Assembly (NCBI GenBank): GCA_022827905.1
Contig: JAJEIQ010000079.1
Span: 45,998-109,997, forward strand
Length of the DNA: 64,000 nt
Source of the DNA: Pseudomonadales bacterium
GTDB lineage: Bacteria; Pseudomonadota; Gammaproteobacteria; Pseudomonadales; Azotimanducaceae
Reading direction: 5' to 3'
A program made the translations under genes and the position numbers. Under the pieces are notes generated by a model. That model was not told the origin of the DNA, made no database searches, and saw nothing but the letters and a program-made list of their open reading frames with translations. Of this stretch, positions 24,265 through 34,695 are shown in pieces. Position 1 is the first letter of the stretch. Each line of letters starts with the position of its first letter.

Positions 24265-25535
24265 TCCGACGACCGCACGACCTTGGCAGCATGAATGGTC
24301 AGCAATAGTTCCGCATCATCAATCAAGCGGTACTCCGGCTCCTCGCCCGACAGGCGTTCACTGTTGTCCAAAATGATCGGAACCCCTTCACCTCGCCTCT
24401 CCATCATGTGCCGACGACCATTCGCCAACCAAGGCTCATCCGGTACGATGCACTTCGACAGCAAGCTGCAAATCGCTTCGTTACGAGCTGATTGCCGGTA
24501 GCGGAGACTGTCAACCTCCAAGGTGTTGGCGATGGCTCCGGGGGAATAGACCTCCAAGCGATTTTCGAATAGGCGAAGGCGAATCTTGGAACCGTGTATT
24601 GAATAGTCCCGGTGCGCAACCGCATTCACCAACGCCTCGAAGACAGCCTGCATGTCATACTGTGACTGATCTATTCGTCCTTGGTCCTTGATCGCCGCTG
24701 TCCGCATGTTTTTGAATACAAAATGGCAAGCTTCAACCACCTGCCGGTCGAGTGGGCCTTCGATGTCAGCCGCATCAAGTTGGTACGGCTCGTCCTTGGT
24801 CTCAAGACGGATCGCAGTACCCCGATAGGCGACTGCTTGAACGTAGGCGTTTGGCAACCAACGGCGACCTTGTTCGCTCGCTACCAACACACCTGCCACC
24901 GTAGGCCTAACCTCCCCGTTCTCGTCCTCTGCTGCCAATCCCAATTTGCGAAGAAACGTCTCCGAATCCTCATCCGACCGCACCGTCTTGAACCGCTCCC
25001 ACAGCCTAGCGGATAAATCCGAGCATCGCGCTCCGCCCACCACTTGTTCGTCGAATCGAATGAGACGTGTTTGGCTACGCTGTTGGAACAGCCGTGCGAG
25101 GTATTCCGGCGACATGCGGCGTTTGGCATTTCCCACCCGATGCAAGTACCCCGAGGCACTCTCGTGGACGAAGAGACTGCGCGGCACCTCGATTGTTACC
25201 ACTATCCGTTCCACGCCAGCACGGTCCGGCAACCGAAGCCGTTCAAGTGCAAAGTGCTCTAAAGCGGGTTTGATCGCATCGGTACAGATTTCACGGACGT
25301 AATCCATGACCGCCTCAACCCGCTCAACTGGAATTCCGAGCACTTCGCGAGTGTTGTCTTCCACTCCAAGGACAACAAGACCACCTTGGGCGTTAGCGAA
25401 AGCCGCCAGTCCGTCGCCCAGTGCGTCGCGCTTGGGGTCACGTATCTTGCCGCCAGCAAAACGCACTTCCTTGAACTCCAAAGCAGTGCTTTCGCCCAAT
25501 CGAATTTCGTCGAGCAACTGCTGAGGGCTAGGCAT
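24261..25535 (-). CDS. AlbA_2 (Schlafen-type) domain ATP-binding protein
   Basis: Protein of 424 residues from the ATG at 25535. The N-terminal AlbA_2 domain (about 1-140) has the ESTALEFKE motif, the FANAQGGLVVLGVED strand pair and the YLRVGN-like region (YLHRVGNAKRRMS). The C-terminal part is the AAA_4/HATPase_c-like domain, with EALVNAVAHRDYSIHGSKIRLRLFENRLEVYSPG and a GRRHMMERRGEG segment. Proteins of this architecture occur as transcription regulators and as parts of phage-defence systems. It lies 2 bases after the PHP/SMC gene and 4-base overlapped with the DUF429 gene. A helix-turn-helix domain is not seen. Its function here is unknown. Confidence 0.8.
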   Translation of the reverse strand: MPSPQQLLDEIRLGESTALEFKEVRFAGGKIRDPKRDALGDGLAAFANAQGGLVVLGVEDNTREVLGIPVERVEAVMDYVREICTDAIKPALEHFALERLRLPDRAGVERIVVTIEVPRSLFVHESASGYLHRVGNAKRRMSPEYLARLFQQRSQTRLIRFDEQVVGGARCSDLSARLWERFKTVRSDEDSETFLRKLGLAAEDENGEVRPTVAGVLVASEQGRRWLPNAYVQAVAYRGTAIRLETKDEPYQLDAADIEGPLDRQVVEACHFVFKNMRTAAIKDQGRIDQSQYDMQAVFEALVNAVAHRDYSIHGSKIRLRLFENRLEVYSPGAIANTLEVDSLRYRQSARNEAICSLLSKCIVPDEPWLANGRRHMMERRGEGVPIILDNSERLSGEEPEYRLIDDAELLLTIHAAKVVRSSE

Positions 25536-25537
25536 GG

Positions 25538-28333
25538 CTACTCCCGGCCAAGCCTGGCCCAACGGCGAGCGAAGGCTTCGCGTCCGCCTTCCATCACACG
25601 GCAAATCTCATCGCGAACGGCAGGTTCCTGCAAGGCCCCTCGCTGAACGACGCGGCATTGTCCTCCTGTGAAGTCCAACGCATGAATCATCTCCGCGTCG
25701 CCATTGACTACGACGTTGGGGTTATGAGTAACAACGATGAGTTGCCGACGCTGCTTGTTCTCGCGGATCTGCCGAACAATCAGATCGTAGATCAGATGGT
25801 TGTCCAAGTCGTCCTCCGGCTGATCGAGCACCAAAGGCTCTTCACCGAAAGCCAGCAAAAAGGCCAGCAACGCCGCCGAACGCTGACCTTGGGATGCTTC
25901 CTCAATCCGCGCCCAGCCATCGTCGCCGCGACTGTATTCAATGCGCAGGTCGTCATCCGGAAACCAGCAGGCCACACGATCCATGAGTTCGGGATTGGCT
26001 TCGTACTTGCGCTGCAAGTGTGCTCTGAACTTGGCACCGAATCCCTCGCATACATCGATCAGGTCACGTTTAGCCGAAGCAATGACATCCCCGTCACTGT
26101 TCGATAGCCGGGCTGCCAGCCCCTGCCACGAACTCGAATCATCACCTTCTGCGTACAGAATGTCCCGTTCAAAGCGATCGTCATTGATGTCCAACAACTC
26201 GCGCAATTCCAGTTCGATCGCCTTGGCATCGTACCCAAACGGAATCACCTCCATGCTGACAAAGTCATTGTTTTGCAACGTCTGCCGTAAGAACCCGGCC
26301 CGCCTTTCAGTGACGGCCCTTCGCTCATCGACGATCCGCCCAAGCAGGGATTCGCTTTCACCTTGCAGCCGATTCACCTCGTCTTGGAGCTGCTCAAGGC
26401 CCTCCATCTCTTCTTCAAGCAACTTCCGCCTCTGCGTTAGTTCGCCAAACTCCTGGGTGTCATCGACGCCTTGCGCACGGAGCGATTCCTTAAGTGCCTC
26501 ATAGTCTCTGTGCGCTGCTTCCGCACGCTTGCGCCAATCGTCGAGCCGATGATCGCTAGCCAGCGTCTGGCGGAGCGCAGAAAAGTTCGCCGCGGCATCC
26601 TTCAAGGTCTGCACTACATCCGCTAGAGCTTGATCGGCTGCGGAACGCCAAGAAAGAACATCGTCATCCGCTTGGCCGTCGAATGTGTCCGCCTGCCAGT
26701 CGTCAAGCAGTATGTCGTTGGACAACTCACGGACTCGCCCCGGCACAGCCTCCAGCAGTTCCAAACTCCGGTCAATTTCTCGTCGCTGCCGCAACGCATG
26801 GTCTTGGCGGGCAAGGACCTCAGCGTGGCGGGAACGAGTGAACGCATCAAGGCTGCCCTTCACTTCGTCAAGTCTGCGTTGTACTTCCGGTGTCTTTCCG
26901 AGCCGTCCTCGAAGCTCGCGCAGCCGCGCCTGCTGGGTCAGATAGGCGCGCTTGGCGTCATCTAACTTCTCGTCCAGCGCTTGCACGCCAGCCGCCTCGT
27001 CAATGAAGCCAAGCAGCACCCGACGACTTTCACCAGCCATGGCCGCAATCTGGCCCTGCGACAACAGCCGGATGGGAAATCGCTCGGAATTGATCGCCTG
27101 GCTCGGCGACGACTGCCAGTCGCCCGCCGCACCGCGCACTTCCACGGCCACCCCCTCCCCGTCCTGACGCCAACGTAACCGATGCGCGACACCATCACGC
27201 ATCAACTCGACCCGGATTTCCGTTTCCTGCCGAAGCGCTCCATCGCCGCGTCGGCCTGAAACAACCTGCGCAAACCGGTGAAACTGGCGGCAGGGATCGG
27301 ACTCCTCACCAAGCTGGACGACTTCATTCTGGCGACGGGAGGCCAGCCGAAGTCCCTGAATAACCGTGGACTTGCCCACACCTCGCCCACCCACAAGCGC
27401 ATTGCAGAACGGCGAAAGCTCTAGCGCCTCCACGGTGCCGTTGCCCATGAAGCGGGCTGCCTCCACTTCGATCCGAGTGATGAAATGGGTGGGCAGATCA
27501 AAAGGCTCGAAATCTCCTTCGTCGCTTCGCCGAATCGAAATGCCCTTGCCATCCAACAGCGCCAGACGCAGTCCATCCAAGGATGGCGCTGCCATCTTGA
27601 CCCAAGTAAAGCGAGAGCCAGGCGCACTCTCACCCTGAAAGTTGTGACAATCGCTACCGAGTATCTGTGACCACGGGACCTGCCGTTCCTGATAGATGAC
27701 AGGGGTTTGCCAATCCAGTTCGGTGACTTCCATCGCGACTATGCCGGGCTCGTCGAAAACCTGGCGAATTGTGTTCGCGTCCAAAGCGGTGGTTCCTGGG
27801 TCACCATCGCCGACTCTCAGCAGACCCTTGGGGCCATTGACGTGAGCCGGGATCGGTATGCCGCCTGCTTCCCGAATCGCCGCAACAACCTCAGCCGCGC
27901 CTTTGCGGGTAACGCCGTCACTAGCACCTTTGGTACCTTGGTAATCTGTTCTCCCGAGCAGGGTGTCGATGTCGCCGCCATTGGCCGACGGACTCAAGAT
28001 CGCCAGCAAGTGGAACCCCCCTTGCACAGAAATCTCCACGCCCGGAAACAGGGTCAATTTGCGGAATCCTTCAATCGGCGATGACGAGTGCCGCTCTACC
28101 ATCTCACGATAGGCGCTCTTTAGGTCATCGATCCATGCGCCGGTGTTATGGTCGGTGACGGCAACGCAATCGATTCCCGCCCGCATGAAGCCCAACAGCC
28201 ATTTTTCGTGCGACAAATCCAAGCCTTTTCGAGCCCAAACCGTGTCGCGAGATGCCGGGGTGTGGGTATGGAAGTCAAACTTCCACCATCTCGCACCAGG
28301 ATAGGGCCAATCGGGGCTGTGATCTTCCTTCAT
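25538..28333 (-). CDS. PHP phosphoesterase domain fused to SMC/ABC-type ATPase (TrlF-like)
   Basis: Large protein of 931 residues, first gene of a three-gene operon. Residues 1-270 form a PHP domain with FHTHT (21-25), VTDHN, PGVEIS, PAHVN and LGSDCHN metal motifs, apparently complete. An ABC/SMC-type ATPase follows, with Walker A GGRGVGKST (about 315), a long coiled-coil region (about 430-720, repeated Arg/Leu/Glu heptads), signature SQGQRS (about 815), Walker B LVLDQPEDDLDN (about 836) and switch VVTHNP. This matches the group often annotated as TrlF-family ATPases, whose role is not settled. A metal-dependent nuclease or phosphatase controlled by a DNA-bound ATPase is plausible. Flanking genes are ordinary metabolic ones. 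Confidence 0.85.
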   Translation of the reverse strand: MKEDHSPDWPYPGARWWKFDFHTHTPASRDTVWARKGLDLSHEKWLLGFMRAGIDCVAVTDHNTGAWIDDLKSAYREMVERHSSSPIEGFRKLTLFPGVEISVQGGFHLLAILSPSANGGDIDTLLGRTDYQGTKGASDGVTRKGAAEVVAAIREAGGIPIPAHVNGPKGLLRVGDGDPGTTALDANTIRQVFDEPGIVAMEVTELDWQTPVIYQERQVPWSQILGSDCHNFQGESAPGSRFTWVKMAAPSLDGLRLALLDGKGISIRRSDEGDFEPFDLPTHFITRIEVEAARFMGNGTVEALELSPFCNALVGGRGVGKSTVIQGLRLASRRQNEVVQLGEESDPCRQFHRFAQVVSGRRGDGALRQETEIRVELMRDGVAHRLRWRQDGEGVAVEVRGAAGDWQSSPSQAINSERFPIRLLSQGQIAAMAGESRRVLLGFIDEAAGVQALDEKLDDAKRAYLTQQARLRELRGRLGKTPEVQRRLDEVKGSLDAFTRSRHAEVLARQDHALRQRREIDRSLELLEAVPGRVRELSNDILLDDWQADTFDGQADDDVLSWRSAADQALADVVQTLKDAAANFSALRQTLASDHRLDDWRKRAEAAHRDYEALKESLRAQGVDDTQEFGELTQRRKLLEEEMEGLEQLQDEVNRLQGESESLLGRIVDERRAVTERRAGFLRQTLQNNDFVSMEVIPFGYDAKAIELELRELLDINDDRFERDILYAEGDDSSSWQGLAARLSNSDGDVIASAKRDLIDVCEGFGAKFRAHLQRKYEANPELMDRVACWFPDDDLRIEYSRGDDGWARIEEASQGQRSAALLAFLLAFGEEPLVLDQPEDDLDNHLIYDLIVRQIRENKQRRQLIVVTHNPNVVVNGDAEMIHALDFTGGQCRVVQRGALQEPAVRDEICRVMEGGREAFARRWARLGRE

Positions 28334-28408
28334 AACTGAGGTCGCCGGAGCGCGGGAGTCGCGGCCTCCAATGCCTCGGCACTTGCCGTTTCTGCCAGGA
28401 CGCCTAGG

Positions 28409-29242
28409 TTACTCTGCGTCAGAGGCGGTTCGGTAGTCCCCGTAGGCTTGGTCCCGCTTGCTCAAGGCTTGGGTCAGCCCTTGGCGCATGTCCGCCAGAT
28501 GGGCTTGGGTGGATGCGGTGAAGGTGGCGAGCTGCTGCATCTCGGTGCCGGCGCGAATGCCGGCGCGGATGCCCATGGCATCCATCTGGCGATGCACCGC
28601 CCGCTTGTTGATCTGCTGCAAGTCGGTGGGCGTCATCGCCACCCGTTCGGCGATGCGGAGAACGTTCTCCTCCAGTTCATCCTCGGCGAAGGCGCGGTTG
28701 GCGAAGCCGCTTTCAGCCGCCTCCTTGCCGGACATGTGGTCGCCGGTGAGCATGAGCTCCATGGCGCGGCGCAGGCCGACGATCCACGGATAGAACTGGT
28801 TGTCCGGCGGGCTGATGGCACGCACCACCGGATAGCCGATCTTGGCGCTGTCCGCCACATAGACCAGATCGCAGGCGGTGGCGAGCTCGGTGCCCCCAGC
28901 GAGGCAGTAGCCATGCACCTGGGCGATCACCGGCTTGGCGAGATCCCACATCCTGAAGAAGCCCTCCACCACATGGCGTGGCCAGTTGGCGAGGCCACCG
29001 GCGGTGTAGAAGGGCTGCTGCTGGCGCACGTCGGACTGTAGGTCGTAGCCCGCCGAGAAGCACCTGCCCGCCCCGCGAATGACCGTGACGCGCGCGGATT
29101 CATCCACGTCCGCCGCCTCCAAGGCGTGAAACAGCTCCGTGCGCAGCTCGTTGGACAACGGGTTGCGCTTTTCCGGTCGGTTCAGGGTGATGCGCCGAAC
29201 ATGCGGGCGCGGTTCGTCAACGATGATCTTTTGGTAGTCCAT
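28409..29242 (-). CDS. Enoyl-CoA hydratase/isomerase family protein
   Basis: Crotonase-fold protein of 277 residues. Oxyanion-hole segments are GAGRCFSAGYDLQSDV (about 60-75) and QVHGYCLAGGTELATACDLVY (about 110-130). The N-terminus VRRITLNRPEKRNPLS is typical. The Asp in ATACDLVYVADSAKIGYP is in the usual place, but the hydratase Glu pair is not clear, so an isomerase or other crotonase reaction is possible. It follows the luciferase-like gene on the same strand with a 35-base gap, and both may act in the same degradation route. Confidence 0.85.
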   Translation of the reverse strand: MDYQKIIVDEPRPHVRRITLNRPEKRNPLSNELRTELFHALEAADVDESARVTVIRGAGRCFSAGYDLQSDVRQQQPFYTAGGLANWPRHVVEGFFRMWDLAKPVIAQVHGYCLAGGTELATACDLVYVADSAKIGYPVVRAISPPDNQFYPWIVGLRRAMELMLTGDHMSGKEAAESGFANRAFAEDELEENVLRIAERVAMTPTDLQQINKRAVHRQMDAMGIRAGIRAGTEMQQLATFTASTQAHLADMRQGLTQALSKRDQAYGDYRTASDAE

Positions 29243-29277
29243 TGGCCGCTCCTATGGGCTTGTGGCGAATCCGCAGC

Positions 29278-30282
29278 CTACTGCCGCAGTTGAAATTGAT
29301 CGGCGGTAAACGCATCGAACGTGCGCTGCACCGCCTCCAAGGATGCCCCGATGGGCGCGACGATGTGGGTATGAACGCCGCCCTCGGCATCCGCCTGAAT
29401 GCGCTCGCGGATCTCGTCCTCGGTGCCGATGATGGCGATCTCGTCGATCAGGGCATCGCTCAAGGCGCCGGTGGTGCGGGCACGGTCCTTGGCGGCCCAG
29501 CCTTCGGCTATCACCTCCGCTGCCTCCCCATGGCCGGACCAAGCCAGGAACTTGTTGTACACCGGCGTTGCGTAGTAAGGCGCGAAGGCGGCGCGGAACA
29601 GGTTGCGGGCGGCGGGCTTGTCGTCGGTGGCCAGCACCATGGCGCGATTGACGACTTCCACCTCCCGCCAGTCCTTGCCCGCCCGTTCCGCGCCGATTCG
29701 CACATGCTCCATCATCTTCGGCAGCGCGCTCTTCGGCCACAGATTGAAGATCACCCCGTCGCCCACCTCGGCGGCCATTTCGATCATCTTGGGCCGCAGC
29801 GCGGCGATGTAGATGGGCGGCGGACTCTCCAAGGGCGCCTGGCGGTAGCCGCGGCTGTTCAGGGTGACGCCTTGAAAATTCGACTTCTCGCCGGTGAGCA
29901 TGGAGCGCACCATGAGCGCGGTCTCCTTCACCCGGGTGACGGGCTTGTCGAGCGGTATGCCGTTCCAAGCGCCCATGATGGTCTGGCTGGAAGAGCCAAT
30001 GCCCATGACGAAGCGGCCTGGCAGCAACTGTCCGAGCACGTTGACGCTGGCGGCGATCACCGCCGGGGTGCGCGTGTACACCGGCGTCACGGCGATGCCA
30101 ATGCGGATGGACTCGGTATGGTGCGCCACCGCCGCCACCTGGGTGAGCGTATCCGGGGCGCCGGAATCGGAGAACCAAGCATCCGGATAGCCCTTGTCCT
30201 CCGCCCACTTGAGCCGTTCGATCGTCTGCCGAATGTCCGGCCCGGCGGGCAGGGTCACCGCCATGCGTTTCAACAAAGTCAC
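29278..30282 (-). CDS. Luciferase-like monooxygenase family oxidoreductase (F420 or FMN type)
   Basis: TIM-barrel protein of 334 residues with the LLM fold. Family signatures are GYPDAWFSDSGAPDTLT near the start, RIGIAVTPVYTRTPAVIAAS, and GRFVMGIGSSSQTIMGAWNG (about 90-109). Members use F420 or flavin. The sequence resembles the actinobacterial-type F420 group, but cofactor choice is inferred. The start is taken as GTG at 30282 because GGGGAG lies 7 bases upstream; the ATG at 30264 is the alternative. Two such genes (here and 32330-33367) bracket the M48 protease pair. Confidence 0.82.
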   Translation of the reverse strand: MTLLKRMAVTLPAGPDIRQTIERLKWAEDKGYPDAWFSDSGAPDTLTQVAAVAHHTESIRIGIAVTPVYTRTPAVIAASVNVLGQLLPGRFVMGIGSSSQTIMGAWNGIPLDKPVTRVKETALMVRSMLTGEKSNFQGVTLNSRGYRQAPLESPPPIYIAALRPKMIEMAAEVGDGVIFNLWPKSALPKMMEHVRIGAERAGKDWREVEVVNRAMVLATDDKPAARNLFRAAFAPYYATPVYNKFLAWSGHGEAAEVIAEGWAAKDRARTTGALSDALIDEIAIIGTEDEIRERIQADAEGGVHTHIVAPIGASLEAVQRTFDAFTADQFQLRQ

Positions 30283-30316
30283 ATTCAGTCTCCCCTAATC
30301 ATTTGCATTGCGCACT

Positions 30317-31567
30317 CTACAGGCTCTTCATGGTTCGCCGAATGTAGTCTGCGTCCCACGCGTCGGGTTTCAGCGCCAAGTACTTCTCGAAGTTTCGCCG
30401 GGCGGGTTCAACTTCGCCCTGCTTCATGCTGATCTTGGCCCAATCACGGTATCCTTCCGAGGGCATGCCACTCTCTGATTTGGCTCCCCGTTCAAAGGCT
30501 TCCGCCGCATGAACCAGCGCTTCCTGAAGTCGCCGTCCCGTCAATGACTTGGCATGGGACACCCACGATTTTCCCTCTAAATAGGCAGCGTAACCAGGAA
30601 TGATGCCGAATTCCGTCTGGGCACTGACAATGGCCGCGAACTGCCGGGGGCTCTGCACTTCCATTTCGTCAACAATCCAGTCATTTCGATAGGCGTCAAT
30701 CAGCGGCCTAATGGTATTGGTTGCCTCGCCTTGGCTCGTGATGGCGGCATCCACCGCCCCTGCCCTAGACTCTTTTATCATGTCTGACAAGTAGGACAAT
30801 CGCTCTTGCGGGGTCGGATGGGTAGCCAAAAGGCTAAAGCCTGATTCCTTACCTCCAGCCGTCTGCTCATCAACAAGCTTCTTCCAAATTCGGTGGGTCC
30901 CAGCCACGTCCAGCCCGTTTTTCCGCATCCAATCAAAGCCATCCTTGTCTGCTTCCTGCTCCTGAGAACGGTCGTAGGCCACAAGCTGAAAAGCAGCAAC
31001 GACGCTAGCAGTTTGCACCATCAGCATGGCAGTGTTTGACATGTTCTGCGCGTTCGCCATGCCCTCATAGGTGGTCGCGGACGCCGATGCCACGGAACCC
31101 GCCGCGGACACGAGGGCACCAGCCATCGCGAACCCCGAAGCCGTTCTATGCCATCGCCGCATGCTCATGACCGAGTGGCGACGAGTGAAGTGGGATGCCT
31201 CATGACCTAGCACCGCCGCCAACTCGGCGTCGTCACTAATGCGGAGCAACAGTCCAGACTGCACGAACATGGCTCCATTGGGCATCATAAAGGCATTGAA
31301 TCCCGGAGCCCTGACTGCGTAAACGCGCAGGTTCTCGCACAACCGACCTACGGTTTTGCAGGTCAGCGTGTGCAAAGCTTCGCTGAGGCGCTCGTCGGAG
31401 ATCATTTTGTTTGAAGTTCTGAGGTGCTGCTCGTGTCGATCAACCAGCATCCACAGCCCGGCCTCGTCCCGATCAAGCCCGACAGGCTGTGCCGACAACG
31501 AAGCTTGGACCCAACCTAACACCGAGGCCAGCAGGCAGATTCGCAGGGGCCTTCGGAGAGGCTGCAT
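30317..31567 (-). CDS. Secreted M48 family metalloprotease
   Basis: Protein of 416 residues from the ATG at 31567. A signal peptide (RICLLASVLGWVQASLSAQP) is followed by a zinc protease domain. The HEASH motif (LGHEASHFTRRH, about 122-133) supplies two zinc His and the catalytic Glu, and QEQEADKDGFDWM the third ligand Glu. Nonpolar segments after the HExxH may be membrane-associated. The C-terminal half is TPR-like. This resembles the BepA/YfgC-type periplasmic proteases that act in outer-membrane protein quality control. It starts 13 bases after a lipoprotein gene, so the two form an operon. G+C content looks lower than in the neighbouring LLM genes. Confidence 0.85.
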   Translation of the reverse strand: MQPLRRPLRICLLASVLGWVQASLSAQPVGLDRDEAGLWMLVDRHEQHLRTSNKMISDERLSEALHTLTCKTVGRLCENLRVYAVRAPGFNAFMMPNGAMFVQSGLLLRISDDAELAAVLGHEASHFTRRHSVMSMRRWHRTASGFAMAGALVSAAGSVASASATTYEGMANAQNMSNTAMLMVQTASVVAAFQLVAYDRSQEQEADKDGFDWMRKNGLDVAGTHRIWKKLVDEQTAGGKESGFSLLATHPTPQERLSYLSDMIKESRAGAVDAAITSQGEATNTIRPLIDAYRNDWIVDEMEVQSPRQFAAIVSAQTEFGIIPGYAAYLEGKSWVSHAKSLTGRRLQEALVHAAEAFERGAKSESGMPSEGYRDWAKISMKQGEVEPARRNFEKYLALKPDAWDADYIRRTMKSL

Positions 31568-31580
31568 AAGGAACTGACCC

Positions 31581-32288
31581 CTAAAGCGGGAAGTCCCGCA
31601 GCAAATGCTCAACCGCCCGCGCCCACTTCTTCTCGTCCGCATTCAGCACGTCCCCCACCTCCGCTAGGGCCTGGTCGTCAAAGTTCGCCCACTTGACATG
31701 CCCATCCCGGAGGTCGATTAAAGCGCTTCGAAACTGCAAGGAATTGGTCTCTATGGCGGCACCTGCAAAACTGGCTAGGACCGCTGTCACCATACGTCCT
31801 GAGGTAGCCCTGTTGGCCTTCAGAACCACCATGAGAACATAGGCTTTGTCGTGGTTCCGAAGCTGCCCCATCTCGCTCTCGCCAATGAAGTAATCCCTGT
31901 CGCCTCCCAAGGAAGTCATGCCTAGCCTTTCCTTGAGCAGCCGAAGTTCAATCGCGTCAAGCTGCGTGTTTAGTTGACGAATCATGGCAATGTCCCCATC
32001 AGCCACGCTATCGCCATACTCAACGAACTCGATGCCGTTGCTCCAAAAGTGCTCTCGAAGAGCACCCATAAGCGCATCGGATACAGCCTCGGACCAATCC
32101 GCCTGAGCCTCGGTGTTTCCGCCAGCTTTCAGACGCGAAATGATCACGTCCGGGGGGAGCACCAGAACAGTCGGCTCCACTGGCACCGATTGAGCATCCG
32201 CCGAGTGGTACACCAGTGACTGAGCCGCGCACCCTCCAAGGACAACCACCACCAAACCGCAAACGAACCCACGTGACAAAACTCTCAC
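31581..32288 (-). CDS. Outer-membrane-type lipoprotein of unknown function
   Basis: Protein of 235 residues from a GTG at 32288, preceded by AGGAGG at good spacing. The signal peptide ends in the lipobox VLGGC, so the mature protein starts at Cys20 and is lipidated. The rest has a Pro-rich segment then an alpha/beta region (TVLVLPPDVIIS, then YVLMVVLKANRATSGRMV). The pattern is like the lipoprotein partners seen beside M48 peptidases, but I do not recognise a named family. It is co-transcribed with the protease. Confidence 0.7.
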   Translation of the reverse strand: MRVLSRGFVCGLVVVVLGGCAAQSLVYHSADAQSVPVEPTVLVLPPDVIISRLKAGGNTEAQADWSEAVSDALMGALREHFWSNGIEFVEYGDSVADGDIAMIRQLNTQLDAIELRLLKERLGMTSLGGDRDYFIGESEMGQLRNHDKAYVLMVVLKANRATSGRMVTAVLASFAGAAIETNSLQFRSALIDLRDGHVKWANFDDQALAEVGDVLNADEKKWARAVEHLLRDFPL

Positions 32289-32329
32289 ATCAATATCCTC
32301 CTAACCTTGCAAACGCCACGAAGCGCCTT

Positions 32330-33367
<1,038 letters not shown>

Positions 33368-33454
33368 TGTTTGCTCCCAAAGTGTCGTAATAAAGTAGCG
33401 AGCGGCGCAAAATAGCAATCCTGAACACTGGGCACAACCGAAGACGCGCAATCC

Positions 33455-34672
33455 ATGAAAGAAGCAGAACCCCAGAACGGCGGTGACACGCCATCGGACT
33501 CGGGCAGTGGCCAAATCAGTCCGCTGTCCATTCAGGCGGCGGCCTTGGTGCGCTCCATTGAGTCGCTGTCGTCGGTCTTCTGGATCGGCTTCGGCGGCAC
33601 CTTCCTGTCGATGCTCTTCGCGGGTCTAAGCCAACTGGAGGCCAACGCCGCCACCGACTACATCTATCTCGGCGAATACCAAGTGCCGAAGTCCATCCTG
33701 CCGCTGGTCTCGGTGGGCTTCGCTGGCTTCACGTTCTGGCTCACCGGCAATCGCATGACCATGCTGAGCCGCGCATTGCGAAGAAGCCATCTGCCGCAAG
33801 ACACGGTGCATGAGATCTTTCGCCTCAATCCCCCGGTTCTCAACATCTTTGATGCCGACAACGCCCGGCCTTGGAAGCCCACCACCGGCATCAACGTGTT
33901 CATCATCAACTGGTCGATCTTCTTCGGCAACAGCTTGGCGCTCACTTGGTCCTCCGCCCTGCAGCAAGGGGCCTCGTTCGGTGACTTTGACCTACCGCTC
34001 CTCGTGCTCTACCTCGCGCTCACCATCCTAGTGCTCGCCTACGCACGCTCCGCCATCGCACCGCCGCTCGCGCAGATCCACCGCGCCCTTCACGACCACA
34101 GCTTGCGGGTCACCTGGCCGCGCTACCTGATCGCCGGCGGGATTGTCGCCACCGTGTTCATCATCAACCATTGGGATCAGGTGGATGCGCCCATGGAGCA
34201 GTCCGACAACCTGTTGGGGCCCGCCATGGGCAATGCCATCGACGGCGAAACGCTGTTCCTGCGCGGGGTGGAGGTGCAGCTGTTCGGGATGGATGCGGTG
34301 GAGGCCGATCAGGTCTGCCAGGATGCCGAGGGCGCGGATTACTCCTGCGGCCGCCAAGCCACCTACGCGCTGCAGACGCTGCTGCGCAACAGCGCGGTAG
34401 TCTGCTTCCCGTTGTTCGCCGTCAACGAAAGCCGGGTGGTCGCCGCGTGCGAACTGACCCAGGACGGCGCGGACATACCGTCATCACCAATCGACTTCAT
34501 GCAAGAGGGGCGGGAGCGAAACCTTTCCCGGCTGATGATCGCCCAAGGCCACGCCTTGAGCATCGGCATCGGTTCGCAGTACTTCGGCTCCGACCAAGAC
34601 GAGGCGCAGCACCGGGGCGCCGGCATTTGGCAGGGTTCGTTTCAACCTCCCAGCGCCTGGCGGCGGCGCTGA
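33455..34672 (+). CDS. Membrane protein with C-terminal SNase-like domain
   Basis: Protein of 405 residues. Hydrophobic segments lie near 30-60, 80-95, 140-155, 170-190 and 225-240. The last 150 residues have a staphylococcal nuclease-type OB-fold with EVQLFGMDAVEADQVCQDAEG at the start and AQGHALSIG...GAGIWQGSF at the end. By eye the Arg of the first active-site motif is replaced (VQLFGMDAVEA), while a Glu in its second position and an Arg in SRVVAACEL remain, so nuclease activity is doubtful. The TM-SNase combination is unusual. It is followed after 23 bases by the DsbA-like gene on the same strand, which may serve the periplasmic Cys residues. Confidence 0.7.
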   Translation: MKEAEPQNGGDTPSDSGSGQISPLSIQAAALVRSIESLSSVFWIGFGGTFLSMLFAGLSQLEANAATDYIYLGEYQVPKSILPLVSVGFAGFTFWLTGNRMTMLSRALRRSHLPQDTVHEIFRLNPPVLNIFDADNARPWKPTTGINVFIINWSIFFGNSLALTWSSALQQGASFGDFDLPLLVLYLALTILVLAYARSAIAPPLAQIHRALHDHSLRVTWPRYLIAGGIVATVFIINHWDQVDAPMEQSDNLLGPAMGNAIDGETLFLRGVEVQLFGMDAVEADQVCQDAEGADYSCGRQATYALQTLLRNSAVVCFPLFAVNESRVVAACELTQDGADIPSSPIDFMQEGRERNLSRLMIAQGHALSIGIGSQYFGSDQDEAQHRGAGIWQGSFQPPSAWRRR

Positions 34673-34695
34673 CTGTTCAGGTTAAGGAGTCGCAT

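Noticed and set aside
29252..30208. Long open frame on the minus strand overlapping the LLM gene
   Set aside because: Arg/Gly/His-rich out-of-frame reading of the real LLM gene at 29278-30282; no domain.
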